A stretch of 64,000 bases of DNA from Thalassotalea crassostreae (GTDB lineage Bacteria > Pseudomonadota > Gammaproteobacteria > Enterobacterales > Alteromonadaceae): the NCBI RefSeq assembly GCF_001831495.1, contig NZ_CP017689.1, positions 2,232,001 through 2,296,000 on the forward strand. Direction: 5' to 3'. Of this stretch, positions 43,508 to 52,579 are shown one piece after another. Below the pieces are notes generated by a model that was not told the DNA's origin, made no database searches, and was given only the letters and a program-made list of their open reading frames with translations. A program made the translations under genes and the position numbers. Position 1 is the first letter of the stretch, and each line of letters begins with the position of its first letter.

Positions 43508-45961
43508 TTAAATACGTTTACGTCGCAATGCCGTTAATACAAATAACATAAAACTTGCAAAACCTAGTGAACCGCCACCTGAACTGCTCTCACGCTCTTC
43601 TTCAGGTAAAAGGTTAACCGTGACAATTTTGGCACCATTTAACTGCGGTGCAGCAAGTACGACAGTAAAAGACGTCTGCTCTGTTTCATCTTCGACTTTA
43701 TGCTTATTAATGCTAATTGTTTTGGTTGTTTCACCAGCGTCAAACTTAACGCTGCCTTTGGTATTCGCATAGTGAGTTCCAGCAATTGCAGTGCCATCTA
43801 CAGTTTCATATAAAACCGTAATTTCACCAATATCGCCATCATTACGTTCTAATGTAATAGACGCTTGCGACGCATGATAATCTACATTTATTGTTTCAGT
43901 GGTCACGGCGACAAAGCCTGTTGCCGCTTCATCATCACCAATAATCACTTGCGTAGATTTGATATCGCCATCCACATCACTAACAATTTGTACGGTAAAA
44001 CTGCGTTCTGTTGCGTTTTGACGTTTATCAGATACAAGCTCTACTTCAATAAACTTTTCGGTTTCACCATCGCTAAACACGATAAAGCCATCATCGCCGT
44101 TATAGTCACTACCTTTACGAGCACTGCCGTCGATAAGTGCATAACGGATCATTTGACTGCCTTCAAAGTCGCCACTGCGGATCACTTTGATAGTAGCAAT
44201 ACCACTTTCTTCACTTACAGTAACCGCGCTTGCTTCAAAGTTAAATGAACCCGGTTTACCAGTATCATTATCAATGATCAAAATTTGCGATCTGGTGTTA
44301 GGTGCTATATCGAGGCGCTTAGGTAAACCTAACGCTAATTCGACTGTACCATTTTCACGATAGATGTCATTATCTAGAATACGAACATCAACACTAGCTT
44401 CGCTTTCACCTGGTGCAAACTCTACTCTTTTAAAGCCTTCAGTGAAGTCTTCGCCAGCAATCGCCGATAGATTATTGTTTCCTTGCAATACCGATAATTC
44501 AACGCTTGCACTTTCTAATAGTTCGCCTTCACGAATTAGAGTAACCGTAGCTTTCATTTCATTTTCGTCAGCAATAATAATGCCTGATTTAAAACTCACT
44601 GTAGCCGTTGCTGCTGGTCTTTCACCATTATCAACAACGGAAGGTAAATTATTTTGCAACGAAATCACATTATTGTTTTTCTCATCACCACATGCTTGTC
44701 CTTTATAGGTAACATTAGGAGAAGAGATAACTGGTAATGGTAAGTTATCTACCGTTAAATTTTGATTAAAAATTGTCGGTACAGTGCCACATCGAGACGC
44801 ATAGGCATAGTCTGACACACCACCAAAATCAGTCTTTTTGTTTTCAGGTAAAAACGGGTTGTTCTCGTAATAAGCACGATTCGGTCGAGCAAAACCATGG
44901 TATAAAAACTGCGGGATCAAATTCAAATTACGACATGTATGTCGAGTGCCATTCAATATACTACCGTATAAGATATCAGCACGCTCTTCTTCGTCATCAT
45001 AAACGTATGCAGGTTGACCGATATCATCAAGTTTATATTCATTACGACGACTACCACAAGAGCCGCCTGCATAAAATCCGGCATGAAAGTCAGCGCCAAA
45101 ATCACGTAAATAATCACGCATCGCTTCGGCACCGTCCATGTCACCAAACATATATTCCCAACCACTGGCTAAATATGTTTTTGGTGCATCGTCTAGTTCT
45201 TCTTCAGTCAAAAAACGATCATCTTGACGTTCGATATACACAGGATTTAAGTAAAAGCCAGAGCCACTATTATCTAAAACATCTTGAAGCATATAGTGGA
45301 AATATAAAATTGATGCTCGCGTTCCCATCGGTTTATAACGACCGGCTACATAATGGGTGTAGGTATAGCCCATATCGATAACGGTAGAGTTTTCAGGCGT
45401 AGCAGGTACAGGTAATTGGCCATTAACAAGAATATCGCCTTTGTTAGGAATTCTGATACTACTGATAAACCAACCTGGTCCACCAATTTCTACAGTGTCT
45501 ATTAAGCTATAACTATCATCTCCATTACTCACATCACCAAACCAACTGGTTTCGGTGCCACGAATAAAGCGCATGAAATTACCTTGTTCATTTTCACCGT
45601 ATAAATGTAATAAGCCATAGTGTGTCTCGATGCGAGTGGTAAATTCAAAACTGTTACCATCGACAGTAAAACTTAATGTGGTATTACCTGACTCAATATG
45701 TTCATTAAGAAATTCATAGGTAACATCAAGCAGTTTAATATTGTCTTTGCTGTTTTCAGCGTTATCGTCTGAATTAGCGTTATCAATCTCTAAGGTTTCA
45801 CCTGAACTTAAGTTGCTCAATACGTCATATGATGATTGGTCATAGGTTAGCGCATTAAAACCTTGCTCAGTATTTGTATTTTCGGTATTGGCATTCGCTG
45901 TACTTAACGAAGTCGCTAGTGCTACGGATAAAGCAATACCTGATAATTTTATTAATTTCAT
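43508..45961 (-). CDS. Secreted Calx-beta domain protein with GlyGly-CTERM tail
   Basis: An 817-residue protein from the ATG at 45961 (GGAGAAAAAT before it). The frame is open 13 codons further, but the signal peptide starts at MKLIKLSGIALSVALATS. Residues 30-450 are an unrecognised Cys-containing region, with YAGGSCGSRRNEY and ASRCGTVP. Three Calx-beta domains follow at about 453-570, 570-677 and 682-785, each with the D-x-D-N-D-type ends that bind calcium. The protein ends in ESSSGGGSLGFASFMLFVLTALRRKRI, a GlyGly-CTERM signal. It lies 44 bases after the large protease gene, so the two are co-transcribed. It may be a partner or substrate-capture protein of that protease. Confidence 0.85.
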   Translation of the reverse strand: MKLIKLSGIALSVALATSLSTANANTENTNTEQGFNALTYDQSSYDVLSNLSSGETLEIDNANSDDNAENSKDNIKLLDVTYEFLNEHIESGNTTLSFTVDGNSFEFTTRIETHYGLLHLYGENEQGNFMRFIRGTETSWFGDVSNGDDSYSLIDTVEIGGPGWFISSIRIPNKGDILVNGQLPVPATPENSTVIDMGYTYTHYVAGRYKPMGTRASILYFHYMLQDVLDNSGSGFYLNPVYIERQDDRFLTEEELDDAPKTYLASGWEYMFGDMDGAEAMRDYLRDFGADFHAGFYAGGSCGSRRNEYKLDDIGQPAYVYDDEEERADILYGSILNGTRHTCRNLNLIPQFLYHGFARPNRAYYENNPFLPENKKTDFGGVSDYAYASRCGTVPTIFNQNLTVDNLPLPVISSPNVTYKGQACGDEKNNNVISLQNNLPSVVDNGERPAATATVSFKSGIIIADENEMKATVTLIREGELLESASVELSVLQGNNNLSAIAGEDFTEGFKRVEFAPGESEASVDVRILDNDIYRENGTVELALGLPKRLDIAPNTRSQILIIDNDTGKPGSFNFEASAVTVSEESGIATIKVIRSGDFEGSQMIRYALIDGSARKGSDYNGDDGFIVFSDGETEKFIEVELVSDKRQNATERSFTVQIVSDVDGDIKSTQVIIGDDEAATGFVAVTTETINVDYHASQASITLERNDGDIGEITVLYETVDGTAIAGTHYANTKGSVKFDAGETTKTISINKHKVEDETEQTSFTVVLAAPQLNGAKIVTVNLLPEEERESSSGGGSLGFASFMLFVLTALRRKRI

Positions 45962-45975
45962 ATTTTTCTCCAGAG

Positions 45976-46000
45976 TTGGGCAGCGACTGACACTGCCCAA
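45976..46000 (-). other. Intercistronic hairpin between protease and Calx-beta genes
   Basis: TTGGGCAG and CTGCCCAA arms with a nine-base loop and no T-run, so not a terminator. It lies in the 44-base gap and may stabilise or process the mRNA. Confidence 0.5.
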
Positions 46001-46005
46001 TTGCC

Positions 46006-49000
46006 TTAACCGTTAACTTTGCGAAATCTAAAACCAGCTAGCGCTAGCAATAATAAGAAACCAAAACTACCACCAGATGAGCCACTATCGTCATCGGCAT
46101 TGGCTTCAACTTCGCTTTCTGTTTCATCATCAGGTCTTAAGGTACTGCATTCGTCAGCGCTGTAACCTGATTTTGCAATAACCCTAACATCAATATCTTT
46201 TGTCGCGACATCGCTGTTGTTATGCATATCGGCGATTTCGACAGTAACGGTTGTGTCACCAGTGAAACTACAAGCAGCATCAATCGTTAACATTGCTCCT
46301 GGTTCATTACCGTCAACAGAAACATTTAAGTGATCTGCATACGCATTCACGCTATTTGCTGTTAGGTTAGAATCTGCATAGTAAACCGGCATAGTCACAG
46401 TACTGCCCTGCTCTACAATCACTTGATTAAAGTCAGCAATGGTAATTTGGCTAGGTACCGAAATAGTGTAATCAGTAATAACGGTTGACGAAGCAATTTG
46501 CTTTTCAATTTCAATATTGAGATCTTTACCGGCGGTATCATCATCAACTCGAACCCAGAAGATAAATGAACTTTCACTGTAATCTGGACCATAGTAGTCA
46601 TAACACACAACCAAATCGTCATATAAAACTTCTTCAATATTGTTGTAAGCAAAAAACTCTCTTCTTGGCGGGTTAATTAAGCCAAAGAAGTGTCTATCAG
46701 AGTCAAGACCTTGCATACCAATCGCATCATTACGTTGGAAGTTATCCAAAGGAGGTAACATATCTAGGTTATCGTAAGCGAACATTACTTCATAAGCGCC
46801 AGCCTTATAGCTGTGTTCGATATCAAACCATGCTTGGAAGTCCATACTATCACCGTAGTCTTGGTCGCCTTGCACTGTGTATGCGTTATCCCACTCAACA
46901 AGAAGCTTCCACTCAATACCATCAGCAAATACCGCCATCGTCATACCTTCAACAGTATTGATACTTTCGTTAGGAAGTAAATCTCTAGTCGACTTAAGAT
47001 CAACGGTTTGATTGTATCGAATACCCTTCCTAAACAATGGCGCAAGTAGTACTTCATTAAATGGATATACTGTTGGACCAAAATATTTAGTGTCTTCAGT
47101 CATACCATAACCTGCAGAAATATAACCGCTTGGTGAAACTTTAAATTCAGTGTGACTTCGAGGTCCGTCATACAAGTTTAAATCGTAATTACGTTGACTA
47201 TCAAAATTGAATAGTTGCTCAAGGTCGACATAGGTATCTTCGCCAAACATAGTTCTACCGTAAGCTGGATTTAGGTTAATAATATCGACATATCCACCTT
47301 CTGTTGATGTGCCATTCGCGTAATTACCAACAGCTGGCGTTCGACACTGTGCATCGTAGTTATGGGTGCCGTTTAACACATATGGATGATTCGAATTCTT
47401 CGGATCTTCCGGATTAATGTTTGTACTTTGAATATAACCTTTACCTAAACGATGAGTATTAGGCTGGTATAGACTTAACGACATACCTTCGCCATTTTCA
47501 GACTCAGCGTATCCGGTTACAAAACGCACATCACCGCTAATTGCGTTGCGCACGTATGTTACGCCTTCAGGCAAGTTAACATTAACGTTTACCGCACGAT
47601 CGTAACCTGAATGGTTTGCCGCAACATCTAATTCAACTTTTACATAACTTCCTGGTGAAGCTGAAAAAGCATTCTCTTGGGTTTCAATTTTATTAGTACG
47701 ATTGAAAGTAACACTTACCGGCTCTTCCTTACGGTACAAACGAATTGGCACTGAGCCCATGTCGGCAGAAGTCGCATATTCATTCGAGTATAGCTCTGCT
47801 AATGCGTAGCTTACTTCATGTTCTTTTGTATCTATGCTGTATACCAAGTCCATCTGCAATATATCCTGTGCAGGATTCGCTGTTTCTGGTGCATCCAAAA
47901 TTAAGTTTGGTGACGCATCAGCGCTTACGACAGAAATTGCATAGTCATAAGTATCTTTCAGCCAATCTATTCCGAATGGCGCAAGATCATTGGTATTTTG
48001 CATTAACACCCAGTACTTACCAGGTTGTGGATCTACGATGTAACAGAAGTTTTCTAAGTTTTCAGCAACCGAAGCACAGGTGATTTCTTGTAATGGATTA
48101 ATTCGGCCTGGTTCAACGATATCGCGACCAACAACCATCATTAATGTACCTGAGTGCACACGTAATTCAGCAGATGTGTGAGCGTTAGTTGATACCTTAC
48201 GAATGGTATCGACAACTAACATCTTAGTGTCTTCTGGCACATCTACCCAAACAAGTTTAATTGAAGGGTCATTATGTGCAGTCTCAAAGTCAAAGTTACG
48301 TCGAGATTGATCGAGGTTTAGCTCAGTACGACCAATCCAAGTTTGTCCATAGCCAGTAGATGCTTGTAACTCAGTCACACCAAAAGATGACGTCGCTAAT
48401 TCTCCATTTTCATCAGTATCGATATACGACGTATTGTTTTGATGATAAAGCTTAGTGCTTAGTTCATCTGTTGACATCGCCGGCATACTTAAATCAATCG
48501 GATAACGCCCTACTGTTGATGTTGATTCCGCTTTCACTAATGTTGGTAATGTGTCCGTATCTAGTGATACACCCACAGGTAATCTCAGTGTTGGAATCGA
48601 TGGGTCAGTTGCAACAATTTCTACTTCACCACCGGTAAAGCCAGAGCCGTCTATTACGTACTGGTATTGACTTTGAGCAATTGCACGGTCAATTTTCGCA
48701 GTAAACATAACAGTTACCGTTTCGCCTGCGTCTAATGTGAAGCTATCGATTGAAGATTCAATTTCAACTGCCGATTCAAATTTATCAATGTTAATTGACC
48801 AGCTACCAGAGCGTTTTGCTTTAAATGTACGTAACCAAGTACAAGTTTCAGGACAACTACCATCAAACATGTATGGCATATTTAATTGACGCGCATCGCC
48901 ACCAGCACTTGGGTTAGCAGCCAGCATCTTGTCTAAAGTTTCGTCTAGGACTAAACCAGTATTTATTGCTGCATCTAAGTCGATTAAACCTGTGCCTACA

Positions 49001-52000
49001 TGCCAAGAATTAACGTTAACGATTCTCTTATAGATGGCGATTTCAATCATTTCTAAGTTGCCATCGGCATCAAATACTAGCTCACCTTCTTCATTCGTTT
49101 TAGGTACAAGAGTTGATGACTTACTATGATCTGGATTATCTGCATCGTAATCGGCTTCATTTATGAATTCTTCAGTATAAATAACTTCTTTTGAAGTCAT
49201 CGTTAAAGCAGATTGACGTTCAGCATTAGTCCAATTAGGACGAGCTTGCTTGAAAATAGCGAATGCGCCTGAAACAACCGGTGTCGCCATTGATGTACCG
49301 TTAGCAAAACCAAAGTCGGCTGAGTTGTAACCTTTATCTAATACCGCATTATCAGTCCAAGCGGCAAAAATATTCACCCCTGGCGCCATCACTTGTACCG
49401 GCATTAAATCTTCAATGAAGTAATGCGGACCTTTTGAAGTAAAATTAGCTAATACATGATCGTAACGATCGTCGTCTTCTTCTATGCGCTGAATTTCAGA
49501 GTATAGAGAGGTAATAGTTAAACGACGTTCACGTTGCAACTCTACAAGACTGCTCGGCTCGCTAATTTCACCGCCTTTAAAGAAAGGTTCAAAGTCATTT
49601 TCCCATGATTCTTTTTGTATTTGTACAAATGGAATACGGCTTGGGAAGTTAAATAAAGAGCTATAAAATTGACTATCGTTGTAGACTACAATCGACGCAT
49701 TTACTTCTTCTTCACTGCGACCAGCGTTAATCGCGTCGCGCTCAGCAACTTCCTGCACATTCTTACTTTTTTGATTAAAGTCGATGTTATTACCGGTACC
49801 ACGAGCACAGAAAACAATAGCATCGTCGAAGTTATATGGTTTAGTGACATCGCTAGGGTCGCGCCACTCATCTAAATTTTCACAATAAAGATCGCCTTCA
49901 AAGACACGTAATTCTGGCGCAATACCGACCACAGTAGCCTGCGTGCTAGCTGATGTTTTTGAACGAGATTGTTTAATCAATGGCTCTGGTGCGACGTAAT
50001 CAGTTAATACTGGACGCTCTGACACCAAACCAAAAGCTTGAGTTGCTGGTGCAGGACCAGAACTATTGCCATAACGTAGATCGTAGTTATCATAATCTCT
50101 GTCATCTGGCGCTTTAACGCGACATTGGCCTAGTGTTGGCTCATCGATTGTAGAGTTTTCACCGTCACCATCTCTATCTTCTGGTACACAGTTTTCTTCA
50201 TCACTATCTTTACAGTCATCACCATCCCAATAAACGATGGTGTCTTTGTTATTTCTTGTTAAACCGTTACTAAATTCAGTTTCCCAATAATACTCAACAC
50301 CGTAGGCACAAACGATACCGTAAGAGCCACCAAGGCGTCCGCGGTAGTTAGGATGCGCATCATCATAATCTATGCCAGGACAGTAGAAACGCTGTGCAGC
50401 TTGCTGCCAGTAAGGAGAACCTGTATCAGTTAACGATGGGAATACTGCATCGTCACCACCATAAACATTATCTGGACAGATTGATTCACGTGTAGTGTAG
50501 TTTGCAGGAACCTCACGGTTAATATCTAAACAACCCCATTCAGCACCAGTAGACACATCATTGATGTCCACCCACTCAGTACCAATAAGACAATTTGCTG
50601 GATCTTTTTGATCAGGCAAATCTTCAATACCAAAACTATTACACGCAAGTGTATCTGGATTACGGAATTCGTCTTCAGTACATTCTTGATAACATAAACC
50701 ATCATCAAGCATCTCAAAGCCTATTTTACATACAGGAGCTTCACTACAGTCGTTTTCGACACAAGCGCCCATAAATTCACCTAGAACTGCGCGACCATTG
50801 TCGTGCTCACCTGAAATGCTGAACATGCGTTGGCTAGATACTAAGTCATATGCTTGACCATCTATGCTTGCTTGTAAATCAGCACCTTGACTTAAGTCAG
50901 AGGTGTTAGTGAAAACTTCTTTACGGTTCGTCTGCGTTGCACCAACGGTTGTGATCCAAGGGGCACTATGTTTTACCGTCCCTTGATAACCACTGTTACC
51001 CGCAGCTACGTTGATATGAACACCTGATTCATAGGCCGATAGGAACGCTTGTCCTAATGGGTGTTCCCATGCATCATACGGTGCACCACCTAGTGACCAG
51101 TTTAATACGTCAACACCATCTTCAATCACATCTTCAACGGTTTCTAGCATTACATCCAATAGACAACCTGCGTAACCTGAATTAGAGTTGGCAGAGATAC
51201 ATACTTGATAGGCTATTACATTGGCTCGTGGTGCAACCCCGGTAACATTACCGATTGCTTCACGAGATGCAGCAAGACCTGGACCGTCAATTTCACGGTA
51301 GTGATGTTTTATACTTTTTAGGTTGTTACCAGCGGCAGTACCGGCAGTATGAGAACCATGACCTGCGTGATCTTCACCAACTGGTGGCACCGCATAAAAC
51401 TTACCACTTTCAGAATAAAGATCGTTGTAATCAAGACCTGCTTTATCCATTACATGGTCGATTAATGCAGTTTTACTATATTGATCGGTTAAACGGGTAT
51501 ATGAACGAACACCAATTAGTTTGTCGTTACACATATGCTCAAAACCATCTTTCAAACAATCACCAACGTAATTGCCTGCACCCCACGGGTTAACGTGATC
51601 ATAAGGTACCGCGTCAGCTGTTTCCCAAGTGATACCGCTTCGGTCAGTATAAAACCTGTGACCATCAAAATCGGCAAATGAAGGGTGATCGGTATTAATG
51701 CCTGTATCAGCAACACCAACAATAATGCCCTCGCCTTTGGCATCAAGATCCCAAGCAGCGTATGAGTCAATAATATCGTGAACACCAGCAACGTCGTTTC
51801 TAGCGTCAGTAAAACCTTGGATTTGATGCAAGGTTACACGATGAATACCTTTAACTGACGATAATTCAGCAAGTTTAATCGCTTCTTCTTGAGTCATTGA
51901 CGTAGTAAAAGCGTTTACCGCAACATCGTATTGTGTTTCCGCTTGAATTGAGAAACCAAAATCATAGGCACTATCAATAAATTCAGCTTGTTTACTGGCA

Positions 52001-52509
52001 ATATATTCTTTGTAATTTGCAACTCGAGTTTTATATTCGTCAGAGGCTTTTAATCGTTTTAAGTTAATTTCATTACCTTCTTTAAAGGTCGTGATATTAC
52101 TGTCGATATGTTCTTGAGCTACTGTCGCAAGATGTGTCGCAGCAAGTCCAGGTATACCACCGGTATATTGCGCGGCAGGACGATCATGTAAACTTACGAA
52201 ATATTGTTGAACACCTTCAATACCGTCTTCTGGGACAAACTTATCCTTGCGGTTATATTGAATGTTAGCGCCGTTTGTCATCGGTAAGCCGGTAAGACGG
52301 TTTACTTGTGCAAACTTTGACTCTGAATTACCAAATACTTGTTGATGCTCAAATACAGGAGCTTGTTTCAAATATTCTGGTAAATCTGATTGTTGAAAAT
52401 CTGGTAAATCAATTCTGTTTTCTACTACAGGTAAAGACACTGCGGCAGCAGCTACTGCGCTCATATAAAGCGTCGATGTGGCAGCTATAGCGATTTGCTT
52501 TAATTTCAC
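46006..52509 (-). CDS. Very large secreted S8 protease with GlyGly-CTERM tail
   Basis: A 2167-residue protease starting at GTG, with GAGGAATACAAG before it. A signal peptide (about 1-22) and an I9-like propeptide (about 90-235) come first. The triad is Asp268 in VADTGINTDH, His384 in GHGSHTAG and Ser1073 in NGTSMATPVVSG. Nearly 690 residues separate His and Ser, about twice or more the usual distance. This insert includes a Cys-rich stretch near 600-650 and long Asp-rich segments. Beta-rich domains follow up to SGSSGGSFGFLLLLALAGFRFRKVNG, a GlyGly-CTERM signal. It is likely a surface protease that feeds peptides to the TonB receptor encoded just upstream. Confidence 0.92.
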   Translation of the reverse strand: MKLKQIAIAATSTLYMSAVAAAAVSLPVVENRIDLPDFQQSDLPEYLKQAPVFEHQQVFGNSESKFAQVNRLTGLPMTNGANIQYNRKDKFVPEDGIEGVQQYFVSLHDRPAAQYTGGIPGLAATHLATVAQEHIDSNITTFKEGNEINLKRLKASDEYKTRVANYKEYIASKQAEFIDSAYDFGFSIQAETQYDVAVNAFTTSMTQEEAIKLAELSSVKGIHRVTLHQIQGFTDARNDVAGVHDIIDSYAAWDLDAKGEGIIVGVADTGINTDHPSFADFDGHRFYTDRSGITWETADAVPYDHVNPWGAGNYVGDCLKDGFEHMCNDKLIGVRSYTRLTDQYSKTALIDHVMDKAGLDYNDLYSESGKFYAVPPVGEDHAGHGSHTAGTAAGNNLKSIKHHYREIDGPGLAASREAIGNVTGVAPRANVIAYQVCISANSNSGYAGCLLDVMLETVEDVIEDGVDVLNWSLGGAPYDAWEHPLGQAFLSAYESGVHINVAAGNSGYQGTVKHSAPWITTVGATQTNRKEVFTNTSDLSQGADLQASIDGQAYDLVSSQRMFSISGEHDNGRAVLGEFMGACVENDCSEAPVCKIGFEMLDDGLCYQECTEDEFRNPDTLACNSFGIEDLPDQKDPANCLIGTEWVDINDVSTGAEWGCLDINREVPANYTTRESICPDNVYGGDDAVFPSLTDTGSPYWQQAAQRFYCPGIDYDDAHPNYRGRLGGSYGIVCAYGVEYYWETEFSNGLTRNNKDTIVYWDGDDCKDSDEENCVPEDRDGDGENSTIDEPTLGQCRVKAPDDRDYDNYDLRYGNSSGPAPATQAFGLVSERPVLTDYVAPEPLIKQSRSKTSASTQATVVGIAPELRVFEGDLYCENLDEWRDPSDVTKPYNFDDAIVFCARGTGNNIDFNQKSKNVQEVAERDAINAGRSEEEVNASIVVYNDSQFYSSLFNFPSRIPFVQIQKESWENDFEPFFKGGEISEPSSLVELQRERRLTITSLYSEIQRIEEDDDRYDHVLANFTSKGPHYFIEDLMPVQVMAPGVNIFAAWTDNAVLDKGYNSADFGFANGTSMATPVVSGAFAIFKQARPNWTNAERQSALTMTSKEVIYTEEFINEADYDADNPDHSKSSTLVPKTNEEGELVFDADGNLEMIEIAIYKRIVNVNSWHVGTGLIDLDAAINTGLVLDETLDKMLAANPSAGGDARQLNMPYMFDGSCPETCTWLRTFKAKRSGSWSINIDKFESAVEIESSIDSFTLDAGETVTVMFTAKIDRAIAQSQYQYVIDGSGFTGGEVEIVATDPSIPTLRLPVGVSLDTDTLPTLVKAESTSTVGRYPIDLSMPAMSTDELSTKLYHQNNTSYIDTDENGELATSSFGVTELQASTGYGQTWIGRTELNLDQSRRNFDFETAHNDPSIKLVWVDVPEDTKMLVVDTIRKVSTNAHTSAELRVHSGTLMMVVGRDIVEPGRINPLQEITCASVAENLENFCYIVDPQPGKYWVLMQNTNDLAPFGIDWLKDTYDYAISVVSADASPNLILDAPETANPAQDILQMDLVYSIDTKEHEVSYALAELYSNEYATSADMGSVPIRLYRKEEPVSVTFNRTNKIETQENAFSASPGSYVKVELDVAANHSGYDRAVNVNVNLPEGVTYVRNAISGDVRFVTGYAESENGEGMSLSLYQPNTHRLGKGYIQSTNINPEDPKNSNHPYVLNGTHNYDAQCRTPAVGNYANGTSTEGGYVDIINLNPAYGRTMFGEDTYVDLEQLFNFDSQRNYDLNLYDGPRSHTEFKVSPSGYISAGYGMTEDTKYFGPTVYPFNEVLLAPLFRKGIRYNQTVDLKSTRDLLPNESINTVEGMTMAVFADGIEWKLLVEWDNAYTVQGDQDYGDSMDFQAWFDIEHSYKAGAYEVMFAYDNLDMLPPLDNFQRNDAIGMQGLDSDRHFFGLINPPRREFFAYNNIEEVLYDDLVVCYDYYGPDYSESSFIFWVRVDDDTAGKDLNIEIEKQIASSTVITDYTISVPSQITIADFNQVIVEQGSTVTMPVYYADSNLTANSVNAYADHLNVSVDGNEPGAMLTIDAACSFTGDTTVTVEIADMHNNSDVATKDIDVRVIAKSGYSADECSTLRPDDETESEVEANADDDSGSSGGSFGFLLLLALAGFRFRKVNG

Positions 52510-52529
52510 CTTGTATTCCTCTTTTTAAA

Positions 52530-52544
52530 AGCCGCGTTGCGGCT
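52530..52544 (-). terminator. Hairpin between TonB receptor and protease genes
   Basis: AGCCGC and GCGGCT arms with a three-base loop, followed on the minus strand by TTTTAAAAAG. It lies in the 70-base gap upstream of the protease GTG. It may be a partial terminator that lowers protease expression relative to the receptor, or an RNA end. Confidence 0.5.
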
Positions 52545-52579
52545 GATATATTTAATGACAACTTTTTAGTGCGAGCTAA

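Noticed and set aside
44773..45381. A 202-codon open frame on the plus strand
   Set aside because: It lies fully inside the Calx-beta gene on the other strand, has His/Arg-rich composition typical of a shadow frame and no family resemblance.
45962..46000. Upstream extension of the Calx-beta protein by 13 codons
   Set aside because: It would run through the intercistronic hairpin and place residues before the signal peptide. The ATG at 45961 has a clear GGAG site.
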